The notes below the pieces were generated by a model, which worked only from the letters and a program-made list of their open reading frames with translations, was not told the origin of the DNA and made no database searches. Source: Sphaerulina vaccinii (taxonomy: Eukaryota; Ascomycota; Dothideomycetes; Mycosphaerellales; Mycosphaerellaceae). From it: DNA of 64,000 nucleotides. Shown here piece by piece: positions 41,886-51,150 of the stretch. The DNA is taken from the NCBI GenBank assembly GCA_022570795.1, contig JAKUDP010000007.1, forward strand, positions 1,054,001-1,118,000. The letters are read 5' to 3'. Both the position numbers and the translations under genes were made by a program. Numbering within the stretch: position 1 is the first letter of the stretch; the number at the start of each line of letters is the position of its first letter.

Positions 41886-41994
41886 GCCACTTGGATGCCT
41901 CTTCGCTAAAGCTTCGAGTAGAAGCATATTCTTTTTGACCAGAATTGAGATCGGAACCAGTATCCATATATTGTCTAGATCCAGCAACCCTCAA

Positions 41995-42141
41995 CAGTCA
42001 TCTAGCCTCCGTAGCTGAGTCGGTAAGTCGTCACGGTTGTGATGCTCGAATAGGAACACACTTGTTCTACTTCGAAGTCGACAGTCAAGACTTTGACTGT
42101 GACAGGGTTGTCTGTTCCATAAGATGTATGGCGATTGTTTT
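41995..42141 (+). ncRNA. Putative structured ncRNA, array unit 9
   Basis: CATATATT box 28 bp upstream. The head is CAGTCATCT and the A-box region is TAGCTGAGTCGG. The hairpin CGTCAC-GGTT-GTGATG has six consecutive pairs. A middle hairpin ACAGTCAA/TTGACTGT lies at 42081-42100. The tail is GGCGATTG then TTTT. Length 147 nt. Confidence 0.8.
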
Positions 42142-42247
42142 GCTATTGCGGTATTCTTTTGTTACAGTCTCCTGCAGTAGATCTTCTTTTGACCAGATAT
42201 GTGTATCAAGTTAGGTACATATACGCTTTACTGCCAGCTCTTCTTAA

Positions 42248-42392
42248 TAGTCGTCCAGTCTCTATGGCACAGTTGGTAAGTCGTCATGTATGTGATGCTC
42301 GACTTAGAGTCAAACGAGTAATGCGGCAAAGGTCGCGATTGGCCTGTGCGTCGAGTCCGCGGCTGAGCTGTCAGGTCGTATGCGATTGTTTT
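42248..42392 (+). ncRNA. Putative structured ncRNA, array unit 10
   Basis: CATATAC box at about 42218, 28 bp before the head TAGTCGTCC. A box TGGCACAGTTGG. The hairpin is CGTCAT-GT-ATGTGATG. The GC-rich middle has no single dominant hairpin by eye. The tail is TGCGATTG then TTTT. Length 145 nt. Confidence 0.75.
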
Positions 42393-42504
42393 GCCATTTG
42401 ATTGCTCTCTTGACTTTGCGCAAGTCTGCTGCTCTTGCTTCTTTTGTGCCTGCTCCGCTCCAGATACCAGGCATCATGTATTATTCGATTCCTGCCAGTC
42501 TCAA

Positions 42505-42652
42505 TAGTCGTCCTTGGTCTAGCGGTAAAGTCAGTAAGTCGTACCGGAATGGTATGCCTAACACATAGTTACAAGCATTCAGACACCATAGTACATATGT
42601 ACTGGTCGACAGTGTAATGGTCGCGGCGCAGCAGCCAAACGACGATCGTTTT
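42505..42652 (+). ncRNA. Putative structured ncRNA, array unit 11
   Basis: CATGTATT box 28 bp upstream. The head is TAGTCGTCC. The A-box region is TGGTCTAGCGGTA, resembling the tRNA-Gly/Glu type. The hairpin CGTACC-GGAAT-GGTATG shows compensatory changes relative to other units. The tail GACGATCG keeps pairing with TCGTC (U-G replaced by U-A). A middle palindrome AGTACATATGTACT lies at 42590-42603. TTTT ends at 42652; length 148 nt. Confidence 0.7.
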
Positions 42653-42775
42653 GGTCCACTCTGAGATCTGATATTCTTTTGCGCCATGTGGAGGGCATGT
42701 GCGGTTCTTTGACATTTGGAAGAGATGATCTGGTAGGCATGGCATGACAGGAGCTGTGAATAGGGGTATAGAACT

Positions 42776-44047
42776 TCATCGCCCAACGAAAGCTCTATCA
42801 ACACTGCCAACCATAACAGCAGCTTCTCTCTCTCCAGTGCCTTTCTGAGCCTGTCCTTTGACTCGGTATCCACGGCCTACACATTCGCGTATAGCGTCTC
42901 GGACATGATTCTTGTTCGATCGTAGTGTTCTCCCGCTTACACCACCTCGTGTCAAGATCTCTTGTACGCGCGATGTGAGTGATGAAGCCATACTGATCCA
43001 GAAGTATGAAGCTAGCGAAGACGTATCGAGGTGGCGTAACAGAAATTGTAGGAGATTGCCGGAGTCTGCATCCTTCTTCGTTGGGAGTCCGGGTTGCGCA
43101 GGTGGTTTGATGGTTTCGAGTAGAGCTTCCAATGCCATGACATTCTGACATCGAGCAGAGATCTCCAGTAGCGTCCGATCCAGCATAGGTAGAGTAGCCA
43201 GCGCACGACTCAATGCCGCAAGACTGGATGTCAAAGCAGTATCGAGATAGCCCTTCAATGCCTGGATCATCAACGTCGGCTCGAACTCCTCCATCGTCTG
43301 CCCAGCCTTAACAGGACTCAACAGATACAAGGTCTGCAAACTCGCTTCAGCCCTCTTCTTCGTCTCCTCAAGCTGCGCAAAAGTCTTCTCCTGTCCACCT
43401 GCCATACTGAACTCCCTCACCACACTTCTACACTTCTCCATCAGCTGCCTCTCCAACGCACTTCCAACATCCTGCCTCACACTCGCTGCGACAGAAACCT
43501 TTCCCAACAGAACACCTTCTTGCCCGGAAAAGCAGTCTTTCAGCTCAAGAACAGCTCTCGCAGCAGGAACCATACTCCTATACCCATTCCCCGCATTCTG
43601 CACCTCGTCCATACTGCCTTGCAAAGTCCTCCCTAACGCAACAACCCTCTGAACTCCCCTCCCCAACCTCAACGTCCTAAGCATATTCTCGCTCGCTAGC
43701 CTGACCTCTTCAGCCTCCTCATACCGCCCTATAACCTCTTTCTGTAATCTCGCATAACTTTCTTGTAGACTCGCGACTTGTTCTTCTACTGTTTCCAAGA
43801 CATGTTTGGCTGAAGAGTTTTGTTGGCTTGTGTGGGAGATTATTGGAAGAGCGGACTGAGTTGTGAGAGAGTCGATGTGCGTGTCGACTTCTTGGACGTC
43901 GAATAACACCCGTGAAAGGGGAGTGGAGAGGTCCAGGGGTGTGTCGGACGGGTTGTTGGTGCTGAGGATGAGGGAGTTGGCGTAGCTGGTGGGCGAGAAC
44001 GAGGGGGCGGAGAGGGCGGGGGAGAGATACGAGGAGGGAGCCGCCAT
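42776..44047 (-). CDS. COG5: Conserved oligomeric Golgi complex subunit 5
   Basis: A single exon of 423 residues from ATG 44047 (MAAPSSYLSPALSAPSFSP). An upstream in-frame TTG extension is unlikely to be used. The N-terminal helical region, with the LFDVQEVDTHIDSLTTQSAL and LETVEEQVASLQESYARLQK coiled segments and the LRLGRGVQRVVALGRTLQ block, is typical of Cog5. The C-terminal half includes LLQFLLRHLDTSSLASYFW. COG tethers intra-Golgi retrograde vesicles; Cog5 belongs to lobe B. It converges on the ncRNA array: its stop lies 123 bp beyond the last unit. Confidence 0.88.
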   Translation of the reverse strand: MAAPSSYLSPALSAPSFSPTSYANSLILSTNNPSDTPLDLSTPLSRVLFDVQEVDTHIDSLTTQSALPIISHTSQQNSSAKHVLETVEEQVASLQESYARLQKEVIGRYEEAEEVRLASENMLRTLRLGRGVQRVVALGRTLQGSMDEVQNAGNGYRSMVPAARAVLELKDCFSGQEGVLLGKVSVAASVRQDVGSALERQLMEKCRSVVREFSMAGGQEKTFAQLEETKKRAEASLQTLYLLSPVKAGQTMEEFEPTLMIQALKGYLDTALTSSLAALSRALATLPMLDRTLLEISARCQNVMALEALLETIKPPAQPGLPTKKDADSGNLLQFLLRHLDTSSLASYFWISMASSLTSRVQEILTRGGVSGRTLRSNKNHVRDAIRECVGRGYRVKGQAQKGTGEREAAVMVGSVDRAFVGR

Positions 44048-44552
44048 TGCTGTTGAGGTGTGGGAGAGGTGATTGTCTGCGATATGAGTTGAGAGTGAGG
44101 TGAGGGTGCTGGCCAATTGTAGAGGACCGGCGCTAGTCAATGTTATGTCTTGGCATTGGATTGAATTAGACGCTCTTCTCCTCCTCTTTCATCTCTCTAC
44201 TCCATCAACATCCATCCCCAGAAAGTACAACATCGACAGACGGCGGTACGACTCAAAGTATGAATGGTGAGATACCCAACTACACCTCTGTCAAAGATTC
44301 GAGGGGCAACATGGCTCCCGCAGCTCTCTTCGTTGATATAAACGATGTTCAGCCTGATCGCAATCGGTTTTCAGCTGCATCACGCTAAAAGCGCCCTCGG
44401 GCGGGTATCTCCAGTGCTGCAGGATGTGAGGCTAGAGTGGTTCCGAGTACTTGAAGGCCCAGCCTCGCCGCCTTCGAACAGTGATGTCCTTCAGATATTG
44501 ACCATGGCATGAGCCCAGATGGGCCTCGTTACAACCAGACGCGGACGGCACG
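44048..44552. other. Intergenic region, COG5 / NLR
   Basis: This is the shared 5' region of the divergent COG5 and NLR genes. No additional gene is supported. An ATG at 44509 opens a short ORF overlapping the NLR start in another frame and could act as an upstream ORF. Confidence 0.35.
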
Positions 44553-46889
44553 ATGGCGTCTCTCACGATCGCCGCTGGACACTTACAGGCCACTGGTAAT
44601 GCGTATCAGCATAATGGAAACATTTATGGCGGTGTCACAAACAACTATAATCAGGGCCCATCGGATGATGAATTCAGATTCAGCGAGATGCACATGGCGC
44701 TTCGTTATACAGAGATGACGGCAAGACGTGAAACCATTCTCGATGCCGCCGAAAACACCTACACTTGGGTCCTGAAGCCAACAGCCAGCCTCGCAACCTG
44801 GATGCGACAAGATCACGAATTGGACATATTCTGGATCTCTGGGCTAGCTGCCTCGGGCAAGTCAACAATTATGAAGTTTATCGTCGACGACGACCGTACT
44901 GAGCAATATTTAAACGTGTGGTCTGCCACGAAAACACTCGTCGTTGCTGCACACTTTTTCTGGCATACTGGTAGCAATCTTCAGAACTCTTTCGAGGGTT
45001 TATTACGAAGCATACTAGCTCAGATTTGTAGTTCGAGATTAGAACTTGCCTCGAACATCGAGCTATTGAGATGCGCCTTTCCCAAGAGGTGGACCACGAA
45101 CCGACCAGGCTGGACGACTTCTTGGCAGACTGCAGAGCTTAAGACAGGTTTGCGCAATCTTGCTGCGCTCACTCGATACAGATACTGTCTGATCATAGAT
45201 GGCCTGGACGAGTTCTCTCCCACAAGTGAGGCTCATGAGTTCGCGAAGTATCTTCTGGAGATTGCAGCGCTACCAAATTTCAAGGTTTGCGTCTCTAGCC
45301 GCCCATGGGAAGTCTTTGCACTGCGCTTGCAGGATGCCGAAGGCCTTGGCTTGCAGCTGCAAGATCTTACGGCAACCGATATCATCATTTATGCGAAGAA
45401 CAGCTTCATGAATGCTCTTGAGATGAATAGCAGGGCACGACTCCGTGTCACAGAAATAGCAAGCCTTGCTCACCATGTCTGCAGTATTGCGCAGGGTGTA
45501 TTCCTCTGGGTCAGATTGGTCGTTCGTTCACTCAGCGAACGCATCGAAGTAGGCGACGGTCTCGTCGACCTGCAGAATCGATTGAAGGGTCTTCCACCAA
45601 AGCTAGAGGACTACTTTCGTGATATGATGTTAGGTCGCATCGACTCGACCTGGACTAGTGGGTTTGAGACAGCATACTCTTTCCGCCTCATGCTCATGAG
45701 TGAACCATATTCGCAAATGTGGATAGGAGCACACAGAAGCTGGGGCGCTTGGTGGGTTCTCTACGAGCACGGACCGACACTCAAGGGCTTGGAGCGGAAC
45801 GCATACGAAACGGAGCTGAAGTCCATCACCGAGGACGGGATTCGCTTGGAAGAACAGAGAACAGCAGTGAAGCTGGATAAATGCACCGGTGGGTTGTTAA
45901 GACTCTCAGGTCATTTCGTCGAATACCAACATCAAACCGTCCGAGACTTCTTGCAAACCCAGTACATGCAAGAATTGCTGAAAGTACACTCCGATTGTGT
46001 CGCGCTAGACCCTGAAGCGTGGTATTTATTTCTACACTTGGGCTGCTTCAATCTAGGCCCAAAGCCGCCAGGATACTGTATGGACTGGCACATGGAACAG
46101 ATCGCCATCATCCAGCTCAGTAAAACGAGGCGCTGTCGGAAATTTGCGGAGAGACTGGTCGACAGTACACTGTTCTTTAATGGTACAGTCTGCTCACGCG
46201 AGAACGCTACGTGTCGCGTGAATGCCAGCGCTAGCGACGCGTCGTCTGAAGGAAACCCCAGTCCTAGGGACCTGTTTCCAGCTTTGCTGCGTATTCTACT
46301 CAGCTACTCGTCCTATCCACGCGCCGAAGTGTTGCTACGGCTGCAGCCAACACAAGTGCATCTAGACGTCCAATTCGTCATCAAAGCGATAGCTTCGACG
46401 CCCAATGCAAGTTCTACGCCAGTTGCCACAGCTATCATTTTATATCTGACTGACGGAGACAAGGATACATGTCACCAGCGATGGCTGGAGTTCATTGCCA
46501 GCCTCTACGCGTTTCAAGAGTCCACGCATAGGGAGGTACTTCCCGAGGCTGAGTGGGAATGGCAAATGCTACAATGGAACGCTATTTACTACATGATTGA
46601 ACGAGGCATGTGTGTGAAGTCAATGCATTACTGGTCGCGCGACGGGCACGAAGGACGGAGGCCTAGTGTTGCTGATGCGCTGTATGAACTCGCACCTTCC
46701 TCGTATCGAGAACCGATACACGAGTTGTTACAGAAACATAACACCTTCAGGGGCTTCAAGGCTTGCTGCAATGCGGCGCATAGGGCATGCCTGTGTAGCT
46801 CGGCCAGTGTACATGGCAGGGAAGATGCCAGGACAGCAGACACAGCTGGACTGCTTGAAGATTTTCGCAATTGCATTGAATGGCAGTGA
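44553..46889 (+). CDS. NACHT/STAND NTPase (fungal NLR-like)
   Basis: A single exon of 778 residues. The N-terminus has a Gly/Asn-rich stretch HNGNIYGGVTNNY (residues 20-32). A linker typical of fungal NACHT proteins follows (RRETILDAAENTYTWVLKP). Next is Walker A GLAASGKST (97-105), Walker B CLIIDGLDEF (about 212-221) and a sensor-like VCVSSRPWEVF. The C-terminal half is helical without ankyrin, WD or TPR repeats. Fungal NLRs of this type act in heterokaryon incompatibility or non-self recognition, but the ligand here is unknown. The N-terminal motif resembles amyloid signalling motifs on some fungal NLRs; this is an inference. Confidence 0.88.
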   Translation: MASLTIAAGHLQATGNAYQHNGNIYGGVTNNYNQGPSDDEFRFSEMHMALRYTEMTARRETILDAAENTYTWVLKPTASLATWMRQDHELDIFWISGLAASGKSTIMKFIVDDDRTEQYLNVWSATKTLVVAAHFFWHTGSNLQNSFEGLLRSILAQICSSRLELASNIELLRCAFPKRWTTNRPGWTTSWQTAELKTGLRNLAALTRYRYCLIIDGLDEFSPTSEAHEFAKYLLEIAALPNFKVCVSSRPWEVFALRLQDAEGLGLQLQDLTATDIIIYAKNSFMNALEMNSRARLRVTEIASLAHHVCSIAQGVFLWVRLVVRSLSERIEVGDGLVDLQNRLKGLPPKLEDYFRDMMLGRIDSTWTSGFETAYSFRLMLMSEPYSQMWIGAHRSWGAWWVLYEHGPTLKGLERNAYETELKSITEDGIRLEEQRTAVKLDKCTGGLLRLSGHFVEYQHQTVRDFLQTQYMQELLKVHSDCVALDPEAWYLFLHLGCFNLGPKPPGYCMDWHMEQIAIIQLSKTRRCRKFAERLVDSTLFFNGTVCSRENATCRVNASASDASSEGNPSPRDLFPALLRILLSYSSYPRAEVLLRLQPTQVHLDVQFVIKAIASTPNASSTPVATAIILYLTDGDKDTCHQRWLEFIASLYAFQESTHREVLPEAEWEWQMLQWNAIYYMIERGMCVKSMHYWSRDGHEGRRPSVADALYELAPSSYREPIHELLQKHNTFRGFKACCNAAHRACLCSSASVHGREDARTADTAGLLEDFRNCIEWQ

Positions 46890-47055
46890 TGATATGATTG
46901 AGGCTTCCACTCCCTGATCTACACTACGCCTATCAGTTCATCAAGCTTCCATGCTACAGACACGCCCTGTGAACAGAAAGTGCCTACCCTCGGACTCCCA
47001 AGGACTTCTAGACAGCGACTCCCAGAACCCCTTCTACCTCTCACTTGCGATTTTG

Positions 47056-47432
47056 TTACTCCCAAGGACCGCTAGTCAAATGCTTCCACATACTCTTGAA
47101 GAAAGCCTCTGGTTCTGGCTCTGCATTTCTAGATGCAAGTCCGCTCATTTGTTGCTGCAAAAGCTGCAGTCGCCCGAGTGAGAGACCCTTGAAGAAGGCA
47201 TCTCTGGATTCAAGATGATCATTGTTGTCATCTAATAAGACTCCTCCGTTGCAAGGAGCCATGCAAGCGTTCCCAACTTGGCGTTGTTGAAGGTGATCGT
47301 TTGCTGAGCGCTGCGGATGTTGTTAGGTTGTCATCACAGTGATGGTTGATCATGGCTTTGACTTACTTCTGAGAGTGGTGCGGCATTAATGACTGTACTT
47401 GCGAATAGTAGAATGAGGGTTGAGGTACGCAT
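47056..47432 (-). CDS. Small secreted protein, 106 residues
   Basis: Exon 1 (47432-47367) encodes MRTSTLILLFASTVINAAPL, a clean signal peptide. A 56-nt intron (47311-47366, GTAAGT...CCGCAG) leads into exon 2 (47310-47056). The mature part has only two cysteines (ACMAPCNGG), an acidic DDNNDHLES patch and a helical LGRLQLLQQQMSGL segment, ending KSMWKHLTSGPWE. There are no family matches I know. Size and signal are those of effector-like or hyphal secreted proteins. It lies between an NLR gene and a chitinase. Confidence 0.75.
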
Positions 47433-48144
47433 CTTGATATCGTGGGAGTTGTCGTTCGACGATAGATATTGATGACTCGAGTTGTTGTGAATGCCTTAGT
47501 TGAGGAGAGTGGTTGATGAGGCGAGGTCTGGTCTGACAACGAGCAAGTCGCAGACAGGATGTTTTTCTATATACGAGGCAGTCTCGCACACAGGACGGCT
47601 TTATGTATGTACGCGGAGGCGCATATCTGCATTACGACAGAGTCGGAGAATCGTGAGTCCTGCCACGGACAATCATGAGCCCTGCGAGAGTGACTGGGCA
47701 TGCGAGCATAAAGCAAACACACTATGAGTTCCATAGCTCTGGCGACTCGGTACGGCGCATCTAGTATGCATAAGCGGTCATGCCGTGTCGTCCTGTCGGT
47801 AGTTCAGCTTAGCTTTGCCAAGACATTCGGTACATTGGGGTATATAATGCTCAGGTGGAAGATTGTTCATGTTGGACTGACTGCTACTTCGACGCTTCAG
47901 TGTCGCAGTCGATTGGCACAACGAGCATGAGATAGAGTGTAAGTGGCATATTGCACGACCGCCACCAGTCCTAAAGTTCTATTCTTGGGACGTCTTGTAG
48001 CTGCTGATACCATTGACTTGCACTATCCAATGTAGGCACACGCATTCATCAACATTTCTCAGCCTCTACCCTTCAGTCACAATCACAACTCCCACTAATG
48101 CACCTTACACTCACTTCAATCGCTCCCCACTGAGACCATTCGAC
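47433..48144. other. Intergenic region, no supported gene
   Basis: This is the 5' flank of the small secreted protein and the 3' flank of the chitinase. I see only short composition-poor ORFs. Confidence 0.3.
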
Positions 48145-49611
48145 CTAGTGTCCAGGCATACCCTCTCGCAAGTTCTTATACTTACTCTCCGGATAATCCA
48201 AAACATTCTGACACTGTTCAAACCCCCCACAACTCTGGAAGAAGTCCGTAACAGTCTTAATCAAGCTAGGAGCAGGTCCAGTACCATTAATAGGCATATC
48301 CGCAGAAAGTTCCCACCACATAGCACCTCCGAGTCCCAAATCCTTGAGATACTGAGACTTCTTGAGAGCAATATCGGCAGTATCGTAGGAGACCATATAC
48401 TCGTGTGTTCCGTTGAACTTGCACTCTGCACCCGAACAGTATGAGTAGCTGGAAACGGTTTGGTCATCGGTGTAGACTTTTCCGAAGCTGGAGTTGCCTG
48501 CCACGGCTTTGTAGTCCCACACGCCGTTCTCCCAGCTTCCATCTGTGGCGTTGTTGAAAGCTGTACCAGGACCTGTGGTATTGGCGAAAGAGCGGCCGTA
48601 GATTGGCATGCCGAGAGTAAGTTTCTGTGCATCCCATTGCGCTTCGTTGAGGTAGTAGTTCATGGCATCTTCGGTGGAGTAGTTCGTACTCTGTGGGTTG
48701 TCGACACTCTTGTAGATGTTTGCTTGATGGCCAGAGAAGTCTGAGAAACTTCCGGCGTAGTCGTAGCCCATGAGGTTGATGAAGTCGACGTATGGAGCTA
48801 GAGCGGGCATGTTGAAGAATGGAAAGTGATCCGGGCCGGCTGGGACGGCGAGGGTAAGGAGGAAGTGTGGGTTGCCTTTGAGAGTTGCGGAGTAGTTGTC
48901 GAGTTCCATGCGGAACTCCTTGCAGGTGTCGACGAGATCTTGAGCTTGCTTTGTAGTGTTTGGGTACTCCCAATCGATGTCGAGGCCATCGAAGCCGAGA
49001 TCCTTCAAGAGCTGCACACTTGTCTTGGCAAACGTCTTGCGGCCTTTCTCGCTGTCGAGAGGTGGTGCGAAGTACTCTCGCAGATTCCAGCCACCAATGG
49101 AGAGAAGAGTCTTGAGGTTGCGGTTCTTCTTCTTGTGGAGGTAGATTTGCTTCAGGTTGCCATAGAGGTTGTCTGTGCTGTTGTCTGCAGCATCATCGCC
49201 GTCAAACTTCTTCTGAACATCTGCAAAGGGATCTGCCAAGGAAGCTTCGCCAGTCTTGTTGTCGATGCCAGCAAAGGCGTACATCAAGTGAGTGAGGTGA
49301 TCTGATTGAATGTTTTGAGGTCCCCAGTTGCGGCCATAGATAGCCCAGCTGCAGCAAAGTTAGCCAGAATCAAGTTGTATGTATAGAGAAAGCACTTACT
49401 TCACATAGTAGCCAACAGCCTTGTAGCCCTGATGGCTCACCTTGCCTGGTGCAGATGGCTCATCGTGTCTCTTTGTCAGGTCCACAGCAGCGTGCAAGTG
49501 ACTGTGCTTCATTGCCACCCCGGCGCTGGTATATGTCGAGAAGAGAAGCACGGCTGTGATCAATGAAGACAGCACGCCGCGCTTGTCGAACGCTTGTGAG
49601 AAGGATACCAT
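48145..49611 (-). CDS. GH18 chitinase, secreted
   Basis: Exons 49611-49400 and 49348-48145, joined across a 51-nt intron (GTAAGT...CTGCAG), give 471 residues. A hydrophobic N-terminal signal (LSSLITAVLLFSTYTSAGVA) is followed by GYKAVGYYVNWAIYGR, the first GH18 strand. Further hallmarks are SIGGWNLREYF and the catalytic DGLDIDWEYP with general acid Glu198. YDYAGSF and GMPIYGRSF follow, and MWWELSAD sits near the end. The layout matches group A fungal chitinases (Chi42-like). It hydrolyses beta-1,4-linked GlcNAc outside the cell for wall remodelling or nutrition. Confidence 0.96.
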
Positions 49612-51150
49612 CGTGAGCCGCTAGGGGTAGCTGATCCGAGCCCGATCCGAAACCCAAAAGAGTGTATGTTTGTGGAGCAAAAACTGCTTCAAGGAGTGAC
49701 TGAAAAGAGTGTATGGCTTTCCAGAAGCTGGAAAGATCGTGCTGCGAAGCGAGTCGAAGGTGTCCAGCACCTTCAATTCAATGCATTGTCGTTCACACTG
49801 GTCGCACAATCACCCTTAGAGAATATGAACAATTTCCAGACTCAGATGCCTTCGACGAGGGAAGCCATTCTTAAGTATGCTTTTCTTGTCGAACCCTTCC
49901 CACTCGAGTGGTACAGAGTGTTCCATTGATGGACCTGTGATTGGCGATTCACATGGTGGCATCTCAAACATCGCGTGCACAGCACGTTCATGTCGAGGTG
50001 ATCCGGTCATGGAGCCGCGTCCAGTATTCGCAATTTGGTCCAGGAAATGTGAAGTTGATCAAAGAGAGTTTCTGGTCGGCAGGGTTCTCTTGTCAGTTTG
50101 TGGTTTCAAGGCCGAACTTATGAGGCTTGACAGGCCTCCATGCTGGGGTATCGTGTGGAGCGGCGCTATAAATGCCTGTCAAGACCGTCCAAGGCCGGAC
50201 TCGAGGCGGATTCGACGATCAACAATGGTCAGTGCTGTCTAGGAAGTGGTTGCAAACAGGAAACATAGCATCACAGAACAAGGAGCGCTTCCAATGCAAG
50301 CGCCACTGCGAATGCCAAGAGTTCGTGGCGAGACGACAGTCTCTGCTACTTGTGCCTGTTCATTCGGTATCAGATGAGATTAGGCTCGAACGACAATTGC
50401 CACGCGAAGCACTATCGTGTGTTCGAACAGTAGGTAGTTGCGTTGTGGTAGAAAACTCGTCGATCTCGTAATATATGTTGATATATCAATACAAGGGTAT
50501 GCCACCAGATGCCTTCATTCCAGTCCTAGTTGACACGTCGAATAGTAGATGCCTGAGTATTGCAAATACAATAGGAGAATCATAAGAGCGCTCGTACGCA
50601 AACGAAGATCATTCGAAAGTGCCGCCGAATTAAGATCAAGAGAATCGCTTCTCGTCTTGTCTCTACTGTGGGTATTGTGATGGTTAGGGAAATCGTGAGC
50701 TGGCTAATTACGGTATCGTGCCAGTCAATGGTCGTCAGATTGTTGATGCTGATGCAGGATTCGTCGTCGATTGATGATAAAATAGTGGCCACACGTGGCA
50801 CATGATGTGTGAAGTATAGCGTGAGATCGCTGCCAAGACTGATCGTGACTTTTTCGTCGCGTGCAGTGGCAAGTGGAATGCCTCTGTGAAAGCCAGCCTG
50901 CCGGCTCTGCTCTCAGTCTCGAGATGCGATGATGCGGTAGTCGCCCTTCGACAGAGATGACGTTGGGCGGAGCACGATCAACCCACATTACACTATCTGC
51001 CACGGGTTTTGTGTTGGTACTCGGCGATCCAGGTATGAAGTCAGAGTTGGCGTCTCTGACCAGGATTTCCGCCGAGCCAGGATCGTGAAGCTCGGCGGCC
51101 GAGTATATGAATGAGTGGTGAAGAATGAGTATGGGCTTGCACATGAAGGA
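49612..51150. other. Gene-poor interval between chitinase and Ras-like gene
   Basis: No gene is convincingly supported. A minus-strand ORF at 50725-51144 contains a protein-like start (AAELHDPGSAEILVRDANSD) but degrades into repeats of basic residues and may be chance or a short unrecognised exon. Confidence 0.3.

Larger units (their letters stand above)
39960..42670 (+). repeat. Tandem array of eleven ~250-bp ncRNA-like cassettes
   Basis: Head motifs TCGTC(C/T) occur at 40001, 40241, 40495, 40739, 41004, 41248, 41497, 41743, 41998, 42251 and 42508, a spacing of 240-265 bp. Each cassette has CCAGC then a CATAT/TATA-like box, 28 bp later the head, a tRNA A-box-like block with (A/G)GTCGGTAAGTCGT, a hairpin, a divergent middle, GGCGATTG-TTTTGCC, and often a second TTCTTTTG. 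Only head, hairpin and tail are conserved; spacers and middles are not. No protein frame is preserved. Pol III transcription and RNA structure are inferences; the periodic motifs are seen directly. Confidence 0.9.

Noticed and set aside
40000..42600. Array units as ordinary tRNA genes
   Set aside because: They have A-box-like and hairpin parts reminiscent of a tRNA 5' half. They lack a B box (GGTTCGANTCC), a T arm and a 7-bp acceptor pairing at tRNA length, and are about 145 nt long.
40000..42600. Array units as C/D or H/ACA snoRNAs
   Set aside because: GTGATG near the hairpin resembles box C, but no CUGA box lies next to the terminal stem and no ACA sits three bases from the predicted 3' end.
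40000..42600. Array units as SINE insertions or a CRISPR array
   Set aside because: There is no A-rich tail, no target duplications and regular head-to-tail spacing, which argues against SINEs. Units are far too long and diverged for CRISPR, and the host is eukaryotic.
49877..50242. 121-residue plus-strand ORF
   Set aside because: It has no domain, signal or codon-like character; it is likely chance.
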